Source: Sulfurimonas crateris
GTDB taxonomy: Bacteria > Campylobacterota > Campylobacteria > Campylobacterales > Sulfurimonadaceae
Direction: 5' to 3'
DNA: 64,000 nucleotides
Assembly (NCBI RefSeq): GCF_005217605.1
Contig: NZ_SZPX01000005.1
Location: 1 to 64,000, forward strand
Every line of letters begins with the position of its first letter. The stretch's first letter is position 1. Below are positions 37,890 through 46,291 of this stretch, piece by piece. Both the position numbers and the translations under genes were made by a program. Below the pieces are notes generated by a model that made no database searches, had not been told where the DNA came from, and saw only the letters and a program-made list of their open reading frames with translations.

Positions 37890-38815
37890 GCGTAACCCCT
37901 TTTGTTTCTAAGATATACATAGAGCATCAGCGAGAGCAGAGAGATAAAAAGAGGGAACTGATAGTAATAGTTTACATTTGTAAAACTCTCTCCCCTTATC
38001 TCTGACTTCTCAAGCTTGTCTATCGTTTTGTAGACCTCTTTTAGCTCATTCGCATTCGAAGCTCCAAACGCCACTCCGCCGCTCTCGTTGGCAATGCGCA
38101 GCAGTACGTCCTGATTATACTCATGCGGCATTCCTATGCCTATCGGGTAGACCTTGACGCCCTCTTTCTTTGCCATATCTATTGCCACGTCAAGCGGTAT
38201 CTTGTCGATCTGAGGAGTGGAGTAGCCATCCGTTAGCAATATCGCTATTTTTGTCTTGGAGTCACCCATCTTTAAGAGGTTTACACCCTGCGCCAAAGAA
38301 GTATTAAGTGCCGTATATTTTCCAGCCATTCCGATAGAGAGCTGCGAGAGTATCTTGTTCAATATATCCGCATCATACGTAGGAGGCGAGGCAATAAAAG
38401 AGAACGCGCCAAATACAACCAGACCTATGTTATCGTTTTGCCTCTCTTTGACAAACTCGCCTACGATCTCTTTGACTACGTCAAACCTTGTCAAGTAGTG
38501 GTTTTGGGCATCAAACCCCTCCGCCTGCATGGACTCTGAAGCATCCAGAATAAGAGCTATTTCATACCCCTCTTTTGGCTCGAGTTCATAAGGCTCATCT
38601 TTTACGGGCGACATTAGTGCGAGTATCATTCCTGCAATTCCTAGCCACTTTAAAAAGAGAAGTGTTTTTGATGCCGATACGCTACGCTTTAAAAACTCTG
38701 CCGTATGTGGAAAGTAGATTGATGGAAGCTTCATCTTGCAAAGAAAAGAGCAGAGAAGAAAAAGAAAAATAAGAGATGCAATTTGTGGAAACTCAAAGTA
38801 GATCCCATCAAACAT
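37886..38815 (-). CDS. VWA protein BatA-like, copy 1
   Basis: Membrane helices at about 10-28 and 50-68 and near the C-terminus (about 282-302) flank a periplasmic VWA domain. The MIDAS is intact (LILDASESMQAEG, Thr in KYTALNTSLAQG, LLTDGYSTPQ). Length 309. It overlaps the downstream BatB/C fusion by 4 bases and the upstream 135-residue gene by 8, so the module is tightly coupled. Confidence 0.86.
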   Translation of the reverse strand: MFDGIYFEFPQIASLIFLFLLCSFLCKMKLPSIYFPHTAEFLKRSVSASKTLLFLKWLGIAGMILALMSPVKDEPYELEPKEGYEIALILDASESMQAEGFDAQNHYLTRFDVVKEIVGEFVKERQNDNIGLVVFGAFSFIASPPTYDADILNKILSQLSIGMAGKYTALNTSLAQGVNLLKMGDSKTKIAILLTDGYSTPQIDKIPLDVAIDMAKKEGVKVYPIGIGMPHEYNQDVLLRIANESGGVAFGASNANELKEVYKTIDKLEKSEIRGESFTNVNYYYQFPLFISLLSLMLYVYLRNKRGYA

Positions 38816-39215
38816 CGATCATCTCCTTGTAAAGCTCTATATAGCCCAAAGTCTCTTGGCTAAACTCCTGCACCTCTTTTTTGTACTTGTACTCCTCAAG
38901 GCGGTTTGTGAGGTTTTCATACATCTCTTTGTGTCTTGGACTGTCATCTTTGAACGTAGCTCCCAGTGAGGTAATGAGATATGCGCTCTCTTTTGTATTT
39001 TTGAGATCAAGCGAGCTTAGAAGCCTGAAGTTCTCTTTTCGCAGATTAAAGGCATTGCGTTTTTTAAAGTACTTATAGATGAGATAACCGAGTGCCACAA
39101 CCAAAAGAAGCGCAATAGAGACAATGCCTAAAAAGTAGTAGAGCGAATACTCCTGCACCTCTACAATAGGCTTTATATCATGAAGCGGGATATCATAACT
39201 CTGCTCTTGTGCCAT
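38808..39215 (-). CDS. small membrane protein of the Bat module (DUF4381-like)
   Basis: A 135-residue protein: a short N-terminal segment with IPLHDIKP, one membrane helix (about 25-47) and a charged helical cytoplasmic tail. DUF4381-type proteins occupy this slot between the DUF58 and first VWA gene in many Bat operons; the call rests on size, topology and position. It overlaps the DUF58 stop by one base and batA1 by 8. Confidence 0.65.
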   Translation of the reverse strand: MAQEQSYDIPLHDIKPIVEVQEYSLYYFLGIVSIALLLVVALGYLIYKYFKKRNAFNLRKENFRLLSSLDLKNTKESAYLITSLGATFKDDSPRHKEMYENLTNRLEEYKYKKEVQEFSQETLGYIELYKEMIDV

Positions 39216-40045
39216 TATCTGCCCTCAAAAAGTCTACGAAGCTTTACGCCTGCGATGCTGTCGGTATACACTTTTGTAAATCTGATGCCGTCACGTCTTA
39301 GTCTCTCGAAGAGTCTGTGGTCATGTGCCGCTACTTTTTGGCTGTATGTTCTAACACTTGAAGCGTTAAAATCGCCCTCTAAGACCGCGCCGCTCTGGGG
39401 GTCGATAAGCGATGCAAATCCCATCTCTGGCGGATTCTCTTCAAGATGGTCTCTCACTATGACAGAGAGCACCTCATGTTTTCTTGCCAGAAGCCTGAAG
39501 TCGGGTATTTCAAAGTAGTCGCCGATAATCAAGATAAGCGATTTTCTCTTAAGCCTTTTAAAGAGCGTGTCTGCGATAAACTTGAAATCTACTTTTTTAT
39601 TGATGGCGTCAAAAGAGAGTATCTCCTCTACGCTTTTTTGCACGGAAGAGAGTTTTTTGCTCGGTTTTGCGTGCGAGACCATCTCATCTGTAAAGATGTA
39701 AGAGCTTAGAAGATCACCGTTTTTAAGCGTTGAAAAACCCAAAAGTGCGGCAACTTCGGCGATGGCTTCTTGTTTAAATCTCTTTGAGCCAAAATGCACG
39801 CTTCCGTTTAAGACAGAGACCACTACAACGCTGAGCTCTCTCTCTTCGCGAAATATCTTAATAAATGGTTTTTGCATCTTGGCGGTGATATTCCAATCAA
39901 TATGGCGGATGTCATCACCGGGCATATATTCACGAAGCTCGATAAAGTCATACCCCTCACCCTGAAAGATGGATGGGTTGTTTCCGACCATTTCACTAAA
40001 GACCTGACGTCTTGCGCGAACCAATATCTTTTGCAGTTTGCTCAT
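39215..40045 (-). CDS. DUF58 protein of MoxR-Bat module
   Basis: Cytoplasmic DUF58 family protein. The diagnostic motif YMPGDDIRHIDWNITAK is near residues 38-54, and the remainder has the VWA-like fold that lacks a MIDAS. Always paired with MoxR ATPases, it is thought to act as their adaptor. It lies 14 bases after moxR and overlaps the next gene by 1 base. Length 276 is normal. Confidence 0.9.
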   Translation of the reverse strand: MSKLQKILVRARRQVFSEMVGNNPSIFQGEGYDFIELREYMPGDDIRHIDWNITAKMQKPFIKIFREERELSVVVVSVLNGSVHFGSKRFKQEAIAEVAALLGFSTLKNGDLLSSYIFTDEMVSHAKPSKKLSSVQKSVEEILSFDAINKKVDFKFIADTLFKRLKRKSLILIIGDYFEIPDFRLLARKHEVLSVIVRDHLEENPPEMGFASLIDPQSGAVLEGDFNASSVRTYSQKVAAHDHRLFERLRRDGIRFTKVYTDSIAGVKLRRLFEGR

Positions 40046-40059
40046 AGTTTATGCCACAT

Positions 40060-41007
40060 CTACGGTATTGCAACTCTTTGAAGAACTTTTTCTATGATCT
40101 CATCGGTTGTAACTCCCTCAGCCTCTGCCTCGTATGTTAAAACTATACGGTGGCGCATAAGCTCTTTTGCGATGTAAGCAACATCAACAGGTGTTACGAA
40201 ATCTTTTCCTCTCATAAATGCCATCGCTTTTACGGCTTTGAACATATCGATGCTTACACGCGGAGACGCACCGAACTGGATAAAATCTTTTATATCGTCA
40301 AGTCCGTACTCGTGAGGGTTTCTTGTGGCATTTACAAGCTCGATCATATACTCTTCGACCTGCTCATCCACATGCACGTTTTTTACAGCCGCTTTTAGCG
40401 CATCGAGATCTTCATGCGTTATAACGCTCTCTATCGCCTCAAACTTGCCGCTGGAGATTCGTCTTGCGATCTCTAGCTCCTCCTCTTTTGTGTTGTAATC
40501 TACAATAAGTTTTAGCATAAATCTGTCTAATTGTGCTTCTGGAAGCTGATAGACACCCTCCTGCTCTACGGGGTTTTGAGTAGCCATAACAAAAAACGGA
40601 GGTTCTAGCTTGAATGTAGTATCTCCAAGCGTTACCTGCTTCTCCTGCATAACTTCAAGCAGAGCAGACTGAACTTTTGCAGGAGCACGGTTGATCTCAT
40701 CCGCCAAAAGCAAGTTTGTAAATATTGGACCTTTTTTTATCTTAAAGCTGTTGTTTTGCGGGTCATATATCTCTGCACCGAGTATATCCGATGGAAGAAG
40801 GTCGGGAGTGAACTGTGCACGTTTAAAATCAAGCCCAAGACTTTTTGCAAGCGCATTTACAGTTGTCGTCTTTGCAAGTCCGGGAACACCCTCGATAAGA
40901 ATATGTCCTTCACACAAAAGAGCAATAAGAAGAGCATCTATCATCTTCTCCTGCCCGACAACCACCTTAGAAACCTCTTTTTTAATCAACTCTATCTTAG
41001 AAATCAT
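40060..41007 (-). CDS. MoxR-family AAA+ ATPase
   Basis: AAA+ chaperone-like ATPase, cytoplasmic, likely forming hexamers. Walker A is EGVPGLAKTTTVNALA, Walker B LLADEINRAP, and sensor 1 FVMATQNPVEQEG, all intact. Length 315 is typical. It is the first gene of the second half of the Bat cluster and lies 88 bases downstream of the LpoB-like gene. The other Bat module has no MoxR, so this one may serve both. Confidence 0.93.
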   Translation of the reverse strand: MISKIELIKKEVSKVVVGQEKMIDALLIALLCEGHILIEGVPGLAKTTTVNALAKSLGLDFKRAQFTPDLLPSDILGAEIYDPQNNSFKIKKGPIFTNLLLADEINRAPAKVQSALLEVMQEKQVTLGDTTFKLEPPFFVMATQNPVEQEGVYQLPEAQLDRFMLKLIVDYNTKEEELEIARRISSGKFEAIESVITHEDLDALKAAVKNVHVDEQVEEYMIELVNATRNPHEYGLDDIKDFIQFGASPRVSIDMFKAVKAMAFMRGKDFVTPVDVAYIAKELMRHRIVLTYEAEAEGVTTDEIIEKVLQRVAIP

Positions 41008-41094
41008 TTAATTATAAACCTTGTTTTAAAAATTACTCTTTTATTGGCTCAAAGCATAGCAAAACGGCGTTAACTCACGGTAAAAAAAACTAAA

Positions 41095-41712
41095 TTACCA
41101 TGAAACAGCTTTATTACTTCCTCTCTTTGCGACAATGCGCTCATCTTCCCAATATGCAAGACCCGTTTTTATTTCAGTCAGAGACATCTGAAAATAGTAC
41201 TCGACTCTTTGTGTCTTAGAGTCAACTTTGATATTTCTTTGAAGTATCTTGCCCGATAAACTAAGATCGGGCGCTATCATGCTCCCTTTGCCAGCAACGC
41301 TCTTTTGGTCAAACTCAGCGTTTCCTCTTAGAGTCTCTCTTGCGTGCATCGACATCTCATCTTCTGCACCCTCTAATCCTACTGCGGTAGTGACGACCAC
41401 TTTGCCGCTTTGAAGCAGACCTACACGGATCTTTTTTATAAGCTGATCGGTATCTATATGCTGCATAGTGTCATTTACAATTCTTGAAACTACAAGAACA
41501 TAACGATCTCCACTCTTTTTATCCACCGCGCCAGAAGCGAGCAGTGACTCTATCATATCCTGTGCCGCACCTTGAAAATCTCTGTAGTCAAGACCCATTA
41601 CAGCCTCGCCCTTGTCATTGTCTATATCTATGTTCGTTGTTTTTGTCTCACATCCGCTAAACATGACTCCAAGAGCCGCTAAAATTATTGTCCATCGTAT
41701 TGTTCTTCGCAT
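41095..41712 (-). CDS. LpoB-like lipoprotein (PBP activator family)
   Basis: Lipoprotein with the signal MRRTIRWTIILAALGVMFSGC, lipobox FSGC at about residue 21, then a domain with YVLVVSRIVNDTMQHIDTDQLIKKIRVGLLQ, matching the LpoB/COG3417 fold. In Enterobacteria LpoB is an outer-membrane activator of PBP1b. The ATG at 41712 has AAGGAAG at ideal distance; the longer frame to 41823 lacks a signal peptide at its start. It overlaps the YcfL-like gene by 28 bases, paralleling the ycfL-lpoB pair of E. coli. Its partner PBP here is unknown. 205 residues. Confidence 0.8.
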   Translation of the reverse strand: MRRTIRWTIILAALGVMFSGCETKTTNIDIDNDKGEAVMGLDYRDFQGAAQDMIESLLASGAVDKKSGDRYVLVVSRIVNDTMQHIDTDQLIKKIRVGLLQSGKVVVTTAVGLEGAEDEMSMHARETLRGNAEFDQKSVAGKGSMIAPDLSLSGKILQRNIKVDSKTQRVEYYFQMSLTEIKTGLAYWEDERIVAKRGSNKAVSW

Positions 41713-42092
41713 ATTACTTCCTTTTGTGATTTTATATATAAGCGAAATGTAGTCGCTTTCGTATTTGGCGATGTTGCATTTATCTGAAACGGTTGGTTCG
41801 CGTAAGAAGGAACCGTCTGCCATTTTGAGAGTATGCTCTCTATCTTGAAGCCCTCTTTATCAAACCAGATGACCTGATACTCAAGAAGCTGATAGCTATC
41901 AGACCTGTTCTCTCCGATAACCTGCGCCTGCATAAAACCGTCAGACTTTTTTCGCCCTTTTATGTCGCTGACTACAATGTCGCTGTTGCCGCAGTTGCTG
42001 ATGACTTTGACTATTGAGTCGTTCATCTTAGGCTCTTTGGCGCAACCGCCAAAAATTAAAACCAAAAAAGCGATATATCCTATAAATCTCAT
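41685..42092 (-). CDS. YcfL-like lipoprotein (DUF1425)
   Basis: A 135-residue lipoprotein: signal MRFIGYIAFLVLIFGGC with lipobox FGGC (about 14-17), then a beta-rich DUF1425 domain with LLEYQVIWFDKEGFKIESI and FQINATSPNTKATTFRLYIK. In Gammaproteobacteria ycfL neighbours lpoB. It overlaps both neighbours only at the downstream side (28 bases) and follows the larger lipoprotein gene by 9 bases. Molecular role unknown. Confidence 0.75.
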   Translation of the reverse strand: MRFIGYIAFLVLIFGGCAKEPKMNDSIVKVISNCGNSDIVVSDIKGRKKSDGFMQAQVIGENRSDSYQLLEYQVIWFDKEGFKIESILSKWQTVPSYANQPFQINATSPNTKATTFRLYIKSQKEVICEEQYDGQ

Positions 42093-42101
42093 TAAAACTC
42101 C

Positions 42102-43511
42102 TTAAAACTCAATAACCGTAACACTCGGTCTTGAAGTAGCTGCAGCTATTTTAACATAAACAATAGCGTGTTTTGCACTCTTTGGGATCTCTACATTTAT
42201 ATTGTGAACTCCTGATTTTAGCAAGAGTTTATTACTAGATGGTATTTTAACTCTTGTAACCTGAAAATCTTTTGGCAAAGTATTCCAGCTTCTGGTGTCG
42301 GCATGTGTTGTTAAGAGTTGAAACGCCGCCGCAGCAAGTCCCAGATAGGGATTATCTCTCTTTGCTTCATACTGTGCGTAGGTTTTAATTGCCGCAGAGA
42401 GAAGTGCGCGGGTCAAAATATCGTTATATGTGTAGTTAAACTCAGTGAGTATCACACTCTCCATATCGCCTACTACCGAGGTCTTTGAGAGGCTCTTGCC
42501 GTCTGAGAGAACGTTTATGGCCTCGCTTGCGCTTGACCCCCTGCTCATCTGAGGGAGCGCTATGCCCGTGTAGATGACCTTGTTTGATGCCAGATAGATA
42601 GGGACGTTTATCTTAAACTCCTTCTTTGAGGCTACCAAACCGTTTTCATATATAACCCAGACATATCTCTCTTTTATAGCTCTGCCTGATAGCGCATACT
42701 CAACCATCTCAAAGTCGGACTCTACGGTTTTGTTGTTCGGCACCATTCCGTAGACCTCTTTAAGCAGCGACGATGATTTTGAGTAATCGCCCTCTATGGC
42801 AAAATAGAGACCTGCCAGATAGAGCGTAAATGGATTGACAAACTCCGGATATACGGCATACTGCCCAAGAGATGAGTAGTTTTTTGCAATGATGCTCTTC
42901 ACCTGTTGATTGTTAAGCGTATTCTCAATCGCTTTTGAGCCCTGCTCTCTCTTCTTTTGCTCTATCGCCTCTCTCTGTTTTGCAATAAGCTGGGCATAGG
43001 TCTCTTTTGCACGGCGCACTCTGTCTACAGCGCGGTTGAGCTCGACACGCACCTTTTGGGGCTCTTTAAGCGCCATATAATCAAGGGCTTTATATGTATT
43101 TACCATAATTGCTTCCGATATGGAGGCTTGGTAATCTCTTGCCGCATCGTTTAACATCACTCCTGTTAAATAGTCACTAGCACTGAGAGTTACAGTCTTT
43201 TGATGATGAGACTTTATAATAGCCTCCGCCTCATCTAAAAGCTCTATGCTGCTCTTATACTCCTTGGCAAAAAGGTAGCTGTTCGCGGCTTGCAGAGTTG
43301 GAAGAAGATTTGCATCATCGATCTCTGCCGTTTTGCTCTTCTCTTTTATCGATATTTGAGCCGATGCCATATAGTCACCCGCTACAAACTTTTCGTAACT
43401 CTGCTTGGAGCTGCCTATATCTACACCTACAGAGTTTGCCAGATTAGCCATACATCCGCCAAAGAACAGAGGCATAGAGAAAAGGAGTGCAGTGAGGAGG
43501 AGTTTTATCAT
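42102..43511 (-). CDS. COG3014-like lipoprotein
   Basis: Large lipoprotein (469 residues from ATG 43511; ATG 43529 also possible). Signal ends LFFGGCMANLANSVG, giving a lipobox FGGC. The middle is helical, with LNRAVDRVRRAKETYAQLIAKQREA (about 165-190), a long amphipathic helix, then FTLYLAGLYFAIEGDYSKSSSLL, which looks TPR-like. Matches COG3014 from memory. This family accompanies YcfL and LpoB in Shewanella- and Vibrio-type genomes. The start overlaps the next upstream gene's stop slightly or not at all, depending on the codon chosen. Confidence 0.72.
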   Translation of the reverse strand: MIKLLLTALLFSMPLFFGGCMANLANSVGVDIGSSKQSYEKFVAGDYMASAQISIKEKSKTAEIDDANLLPTLQAANSYLFAKEYKSSIELLDEAEAIIKSHHQKTVTLSASDYLTGVMLNDAARDYQASISEAIMVNTYKALDYMALKEPQKVRVELNRAVDRVRRAKETYAQLIAKQREAIEQKKREQGSKAIENTLNNQQVKSIIAKNYSSLGQYAVYPEFVNPFTLYLAGLYFAIEGDYSKSSSLLKEVYGMVPNNKTVESDFEMVEYALSGRAIKERYVWVIYENGLVASKKEFKINVPIYLASNKVIYTGIALPQMSRGSSASEAINVLSDGKSLSKTSVVGDMESVILTEFNYTYNDILTRALLSAAIKTYAQYEAKRDNPYLGLAAAAFQLLTTHADTRSWNTLPKDFQVTRVKIPSSNKLLLKSGVHNINVEIPKSAKHAIVYVKIAAATSRPSVTVIEF

Positions 43512-43518
43512 GCTGTTT

Positions 43519-44403
43519 TTATACCTCATCACTCTCAACTATCCAGAGATAAAGCTCACAGCTCTGCGGGTCAAGCCAGATATCTCTGATTTCTGCAGCA
43601 AAAGAGCTCTCTGCGCTTCTAATAACGGCGGAGGAGTCAAATATCTCCCCATTTATATCGTCACTTACTATTTTTAAGAGCTCATGTCTGGACTTTATCT
43701 GCATCTTTTTATCTCTGATAAGAGTCGATTTTGCAAGGGAGAGTGCAACTCTTTTCTGCTCAGCCAGACTCCTTCCTTCCTCTTTTTCGGCAATTCCCAC
43801 AGAGCCTAAAACTCCGCCCTGATTTGGTCTAAAAAACCAGACGGGCTTATTCTGAAAAAGTTCGCTCTTTGTATTAATGCTCTCTAAAAGCTCTCTTTGG
43901 TAGCATCTGCTCTCTATCAGCTCCTCCTTATCAAAAGGGCGTGTTGTCAAAGCAGGCAGCGGAGTTCTATTTTTTTGGGCACCCAAGCCCACTACTCTCT
44001 CAATACTCTCTTGCGGGCTCTCCACCAAGATGTAGAGCTTTCTATTTGAATCAAAAAATGCATCGACCTGATGAGCGTCGCTTAAAAAGAGCTCTGAGAG
44101 TGCAACTATTTTATCTTTGTATCTGTTTGATATCTTGTTATTGCCTACACTTGATTGGCTCTGCAGAGATGATGTTATGTATGAGCGTATATTATGCGCC
44201 AAAGAGCTCTTTGCCTCGTTTAGGGCAGCCGCTCTTTGTGTATAGACCCCTTGAAAATTGACCTCGCTTGAACCTACCGCCTGAGTCAAAGAGTGCTCAT
44301 TTACCCATAGCGGCAGCTGCTCTTTTGGCTTTGGCGAAAAAGCACATCCGCTTAGCAAAAAGAGTAATAAGGGCAGAAATATTTTATACAGAAGGCTTCT
44401 CAT
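43519..44403 (-). CDS. LPP20-family lipoprotein
   Basis: Lipoprotein with signal to LLFLLSGC (lipobox LSGC, about 17-20) and an LPP20-like domain: AVGSSEVNFQGVYTQRAAALNEAKSSLAHNI (about 40-70). A second, similar domain seems to be present, with GSVGIAEKEEGRSLAEQKRVALSLAKSTL (about 200-228). So it may be a tandem LPP20 protein. Length 294. It directly follows a 244-residue exported protein gene (0-base gap). FlgP in this window (60862) has the same domain type. Function unknown. Confidence 0.72.
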   Translation of the reverse strand: MRSLLYKIFLPLLLFLLSGCAFSPKPKEQLPLWVNEHSLTQAVGSSEVNFQGVYTQRAAALNEAKSSLAHNIRSYITSSLQSQSSVGNNKISNRYKDKIVALSELFLSDAHQVDAFFDSNRKLYILVESPQESIERVVGLGAQKNRTPLPALTTRPFDKEELIESRCYQRELLESINTKSELFQNKPVWFFRPNQGGVLGSVGIAEKEEGRSLAEQKRVALSLAKSTLIRDKKMQIKSRHELLKIVSDDINGEIFDSSAVIRSAESSFAAEIRDIWLDPQSCELYLWIVESDEV

Positions 44404-45138
44404 CTACTCATCTCTATAGAGCGTACCTTTGGCGACCTCTCTATCATCTTCATCTAGCAGCATAAAGAGCGACTGGGTATCGCTTACCTTTTTAAGTTCG
44501 ACAATAAGCAGGTCCGTGCATCTCTCATCCCCGTAACTCAGCTTCTGTTTGAACCTTACTTTAGTTGGCTCTTTTTTTTGGATGATAAGCTCACCGCCGC
44601 AGTTTGAAGCGATATAGTTTATGGTGGCTTCTCCAGAAGAGGTTATCTTTATGAGCACATCGCTGCTGCTTCCCTCACTTCTCATGATAAACCCGCTCCA
44701 GATACCGTAAAAACCGCGTCTGATCTGAGATATCTTCTCATCTGAAGCATCTATATCAAACTCTTTGACAGGAGAATATTTGGCTCTGTTTTTGAGATCT
44801 TCATCCGTTGCGTATGCCTCGATGCTTACTACGATGTCTCCAAAGTTCTCGCCGTTTCTAAACTTTGGCTCTCCCTTTATGCGCACCAGACCGCCTGATC
44901 GTTCGCGAACCACATCATCCATGACCTTACCGCCTACCATCACCGTCTCAGATATAAGAACTTCTCCGTATATCTCTTTTGCCGCCGCCTTTTTTGCCTC
45001 ATCAAGAGCTATCTCTTTTACCTCTAAAAAGCTCTTGTCGGGATATAGCATCTGATTTATCGTAACACTCTTTACAACGCTTTTGTCCGCAAAAGCCAAA
45101 GATAGAAAAAACGCAGCTATTATTAAAAAGTATCTCAC
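44404..45138 (-). CDS. exported protein of unknown function, FlgT/LPP20-like N-terminus
   Basis: Signal peptide MRYFLIIAAFFLSLAFA, then a domain with LDEAKKAAAKEIYGEVLI (about 47-64), the helix pattern seen in LPP20 and flagellar FlgT N-terminal domains. The second half is beta-rich (about 140-244) with two cysteines (NCGGE and DERCTD). 244 residues. I do not recognise the C-terminal domain. It stands between batD2 and the LPP20-like lipoprotein in the same transcription unit. Confidence 0.7.
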   Translation of the reverse strand: MRYFLIIAAFFLSLAFADKSVVKSVTINQMLYPDKSFLEVKEIALDEAKKAAAKEIYGEVLISETVMVGGKVMDDVVRERSGGLVRIKGEPKFRNGENFGDIVVSIEAYATDEDLKNRAKYSPVKEFDIDASDEKISQIRRGFYGIWSGFIMRSEGSSSDVLIKITSSGEATINYIASNCGGELIIQKKEPTKVRFKQKLSYGDERCTDLLIVELKKVSDTQSLFMLLDEDDREVAKGTLYRDE

Positions 45139-45187
45139 TTCTCTTCCCTTTTTTTTAAAATTTTAAATCATTCTAGTTAAAAAAGAT

Positions 45188-46291
45188 TTAACTCCATATT
45201 AACTTCTTTGCACTTTTAAGCGAAGTTACTTTTTTTGTCTCAATCTCGGATATGACCTTCTCATACCTCTTTGCATCTTTTAAGACCAGCATTATCATAA
45301 GCTCATCGACTGTTTTTGCATCTTCTACTTTTTGTCTGAACTCTTCATCACTATTTAGTTTTCTAGCTCCTTTTTTAAACTCTATCTTTGCGACTAAAAA
45401 TCCCGCCGCAAATGCCAGCAAATAGTAGATGTAGCTAATATCAAACTCAAAGCTCTCTTTTGGCTCCTCATCCAGAAGCTCCTCTTTGCTAAATCCAGCC
45501 TCAACGCTGACATCTGTTGTATCAATAGAGAGACTCCTCACTCTCTGCTCTTGCAGGTCAAAGTATGGTATCTCTATCTTTGGGATAGTAAACTCTCTCT
45601 CTGATACAAAAGCGAACTTCTGGCTCCACTCTCCGTGCAAACCATCCTCTTTAAGGACATAATCTTTAACGACCTCACCCGCAAACACTTTTACGCCCTC
45701 TATATTGAACTCTATGGGCTTTATAGCGTCGAAATTTCCGACTCCCTTGATAAACACCTCAATATGATAAGGCTCGTAAGCTTTTACTTTAGGCTCTCGC
45801 TTCTTCTCTTGGATGCTAAAATTTCCGACAAGAGAAGTGTTTGTCTCTTTAACGGTTACTTTTAAGACCTTTTGCGCAAAGGACTCTTTTGTAAAGTCCT
45901 CTTTTTGTACGTTGTCTCTGCCCAAAACGGTGTTTTCGATCGACTCTTTTGTGGTCTTTTTCATAACGGCTTCAAATGCGAACTCTATCTCGAGCGCCTC
46001 TTTTGCAAATGCAACGAACTCGTAGCTGTTTACCCTTTTGCCATCTACTATATGCTCGCTCTGGCTTAGGTTTTGAAGAGTGAACTTCTCATACTCGCCC
46101 GATGGATTAAACTCAATGGTGTAGAGCTCAGAAGCGTCGCTGAAACTGCAAACATACTTTAGATGGATCGCTTCGTGCAGATATGCGCTCGTTTTGTTAG
46201 CACTAGCACTCCATGTATATGTAGAAGCAGCAAGAGAGAGGTTTAAAAAAATAAAAACTATTAAAAAAATTCTACCAAGGCTTTTTCTCAT
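45188..46291 (-). CDS. BatD-like protein, copy 2
   Basis: Shorter BatD-family protein (367 residues against 475). Signal peptide (MRKSLGRIFLIVFIFLNLSLA), Ig-like domains with HEAIHLKYVCS and PYHIEVFIKGVGNFDAIKPIEF, and a membrane helix about 285-303 near the C-terminus. The arrangement matches copy 1, including the short charged cytoplasmic tail. It overlaps the BatBC2 stop by 20 bases, whereas copy 1 starts after its stop. Confidence 0.82.
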   Translation of the reverse strand: MRKSLGRIFLIVFIFLNLSLAASTYTWSASANKTSAYLHEAIHLKYVCSFSDASELYTIEFNPSGEYEKFTLQNLSQSEHIVDGKRVNSYEFVAFAKEALEIEFAFEAVMKKTTKESIENTVLGRDNVQKEDFTKESFAQKVLKVTVKETNTSLVGNFSIQEKKREPKVKAYEPYHIEVFIKGVGNFDAIKPIEFNIEGVKVFAGEVVKDYVLKEDGLHGEWSQKFAFVSEREFTIPKIEIPYFDLQEQRVRSLSIDTTDVSVEAGFSKEELLDEEPKESFEFDISYIYYLLAFAAGFLVAKIEFKKGARKLNSDEEFRQKVEDAKTVDELMIMLVLKDAKRYEKVISEIETKKVTSLKSAKKLIWS

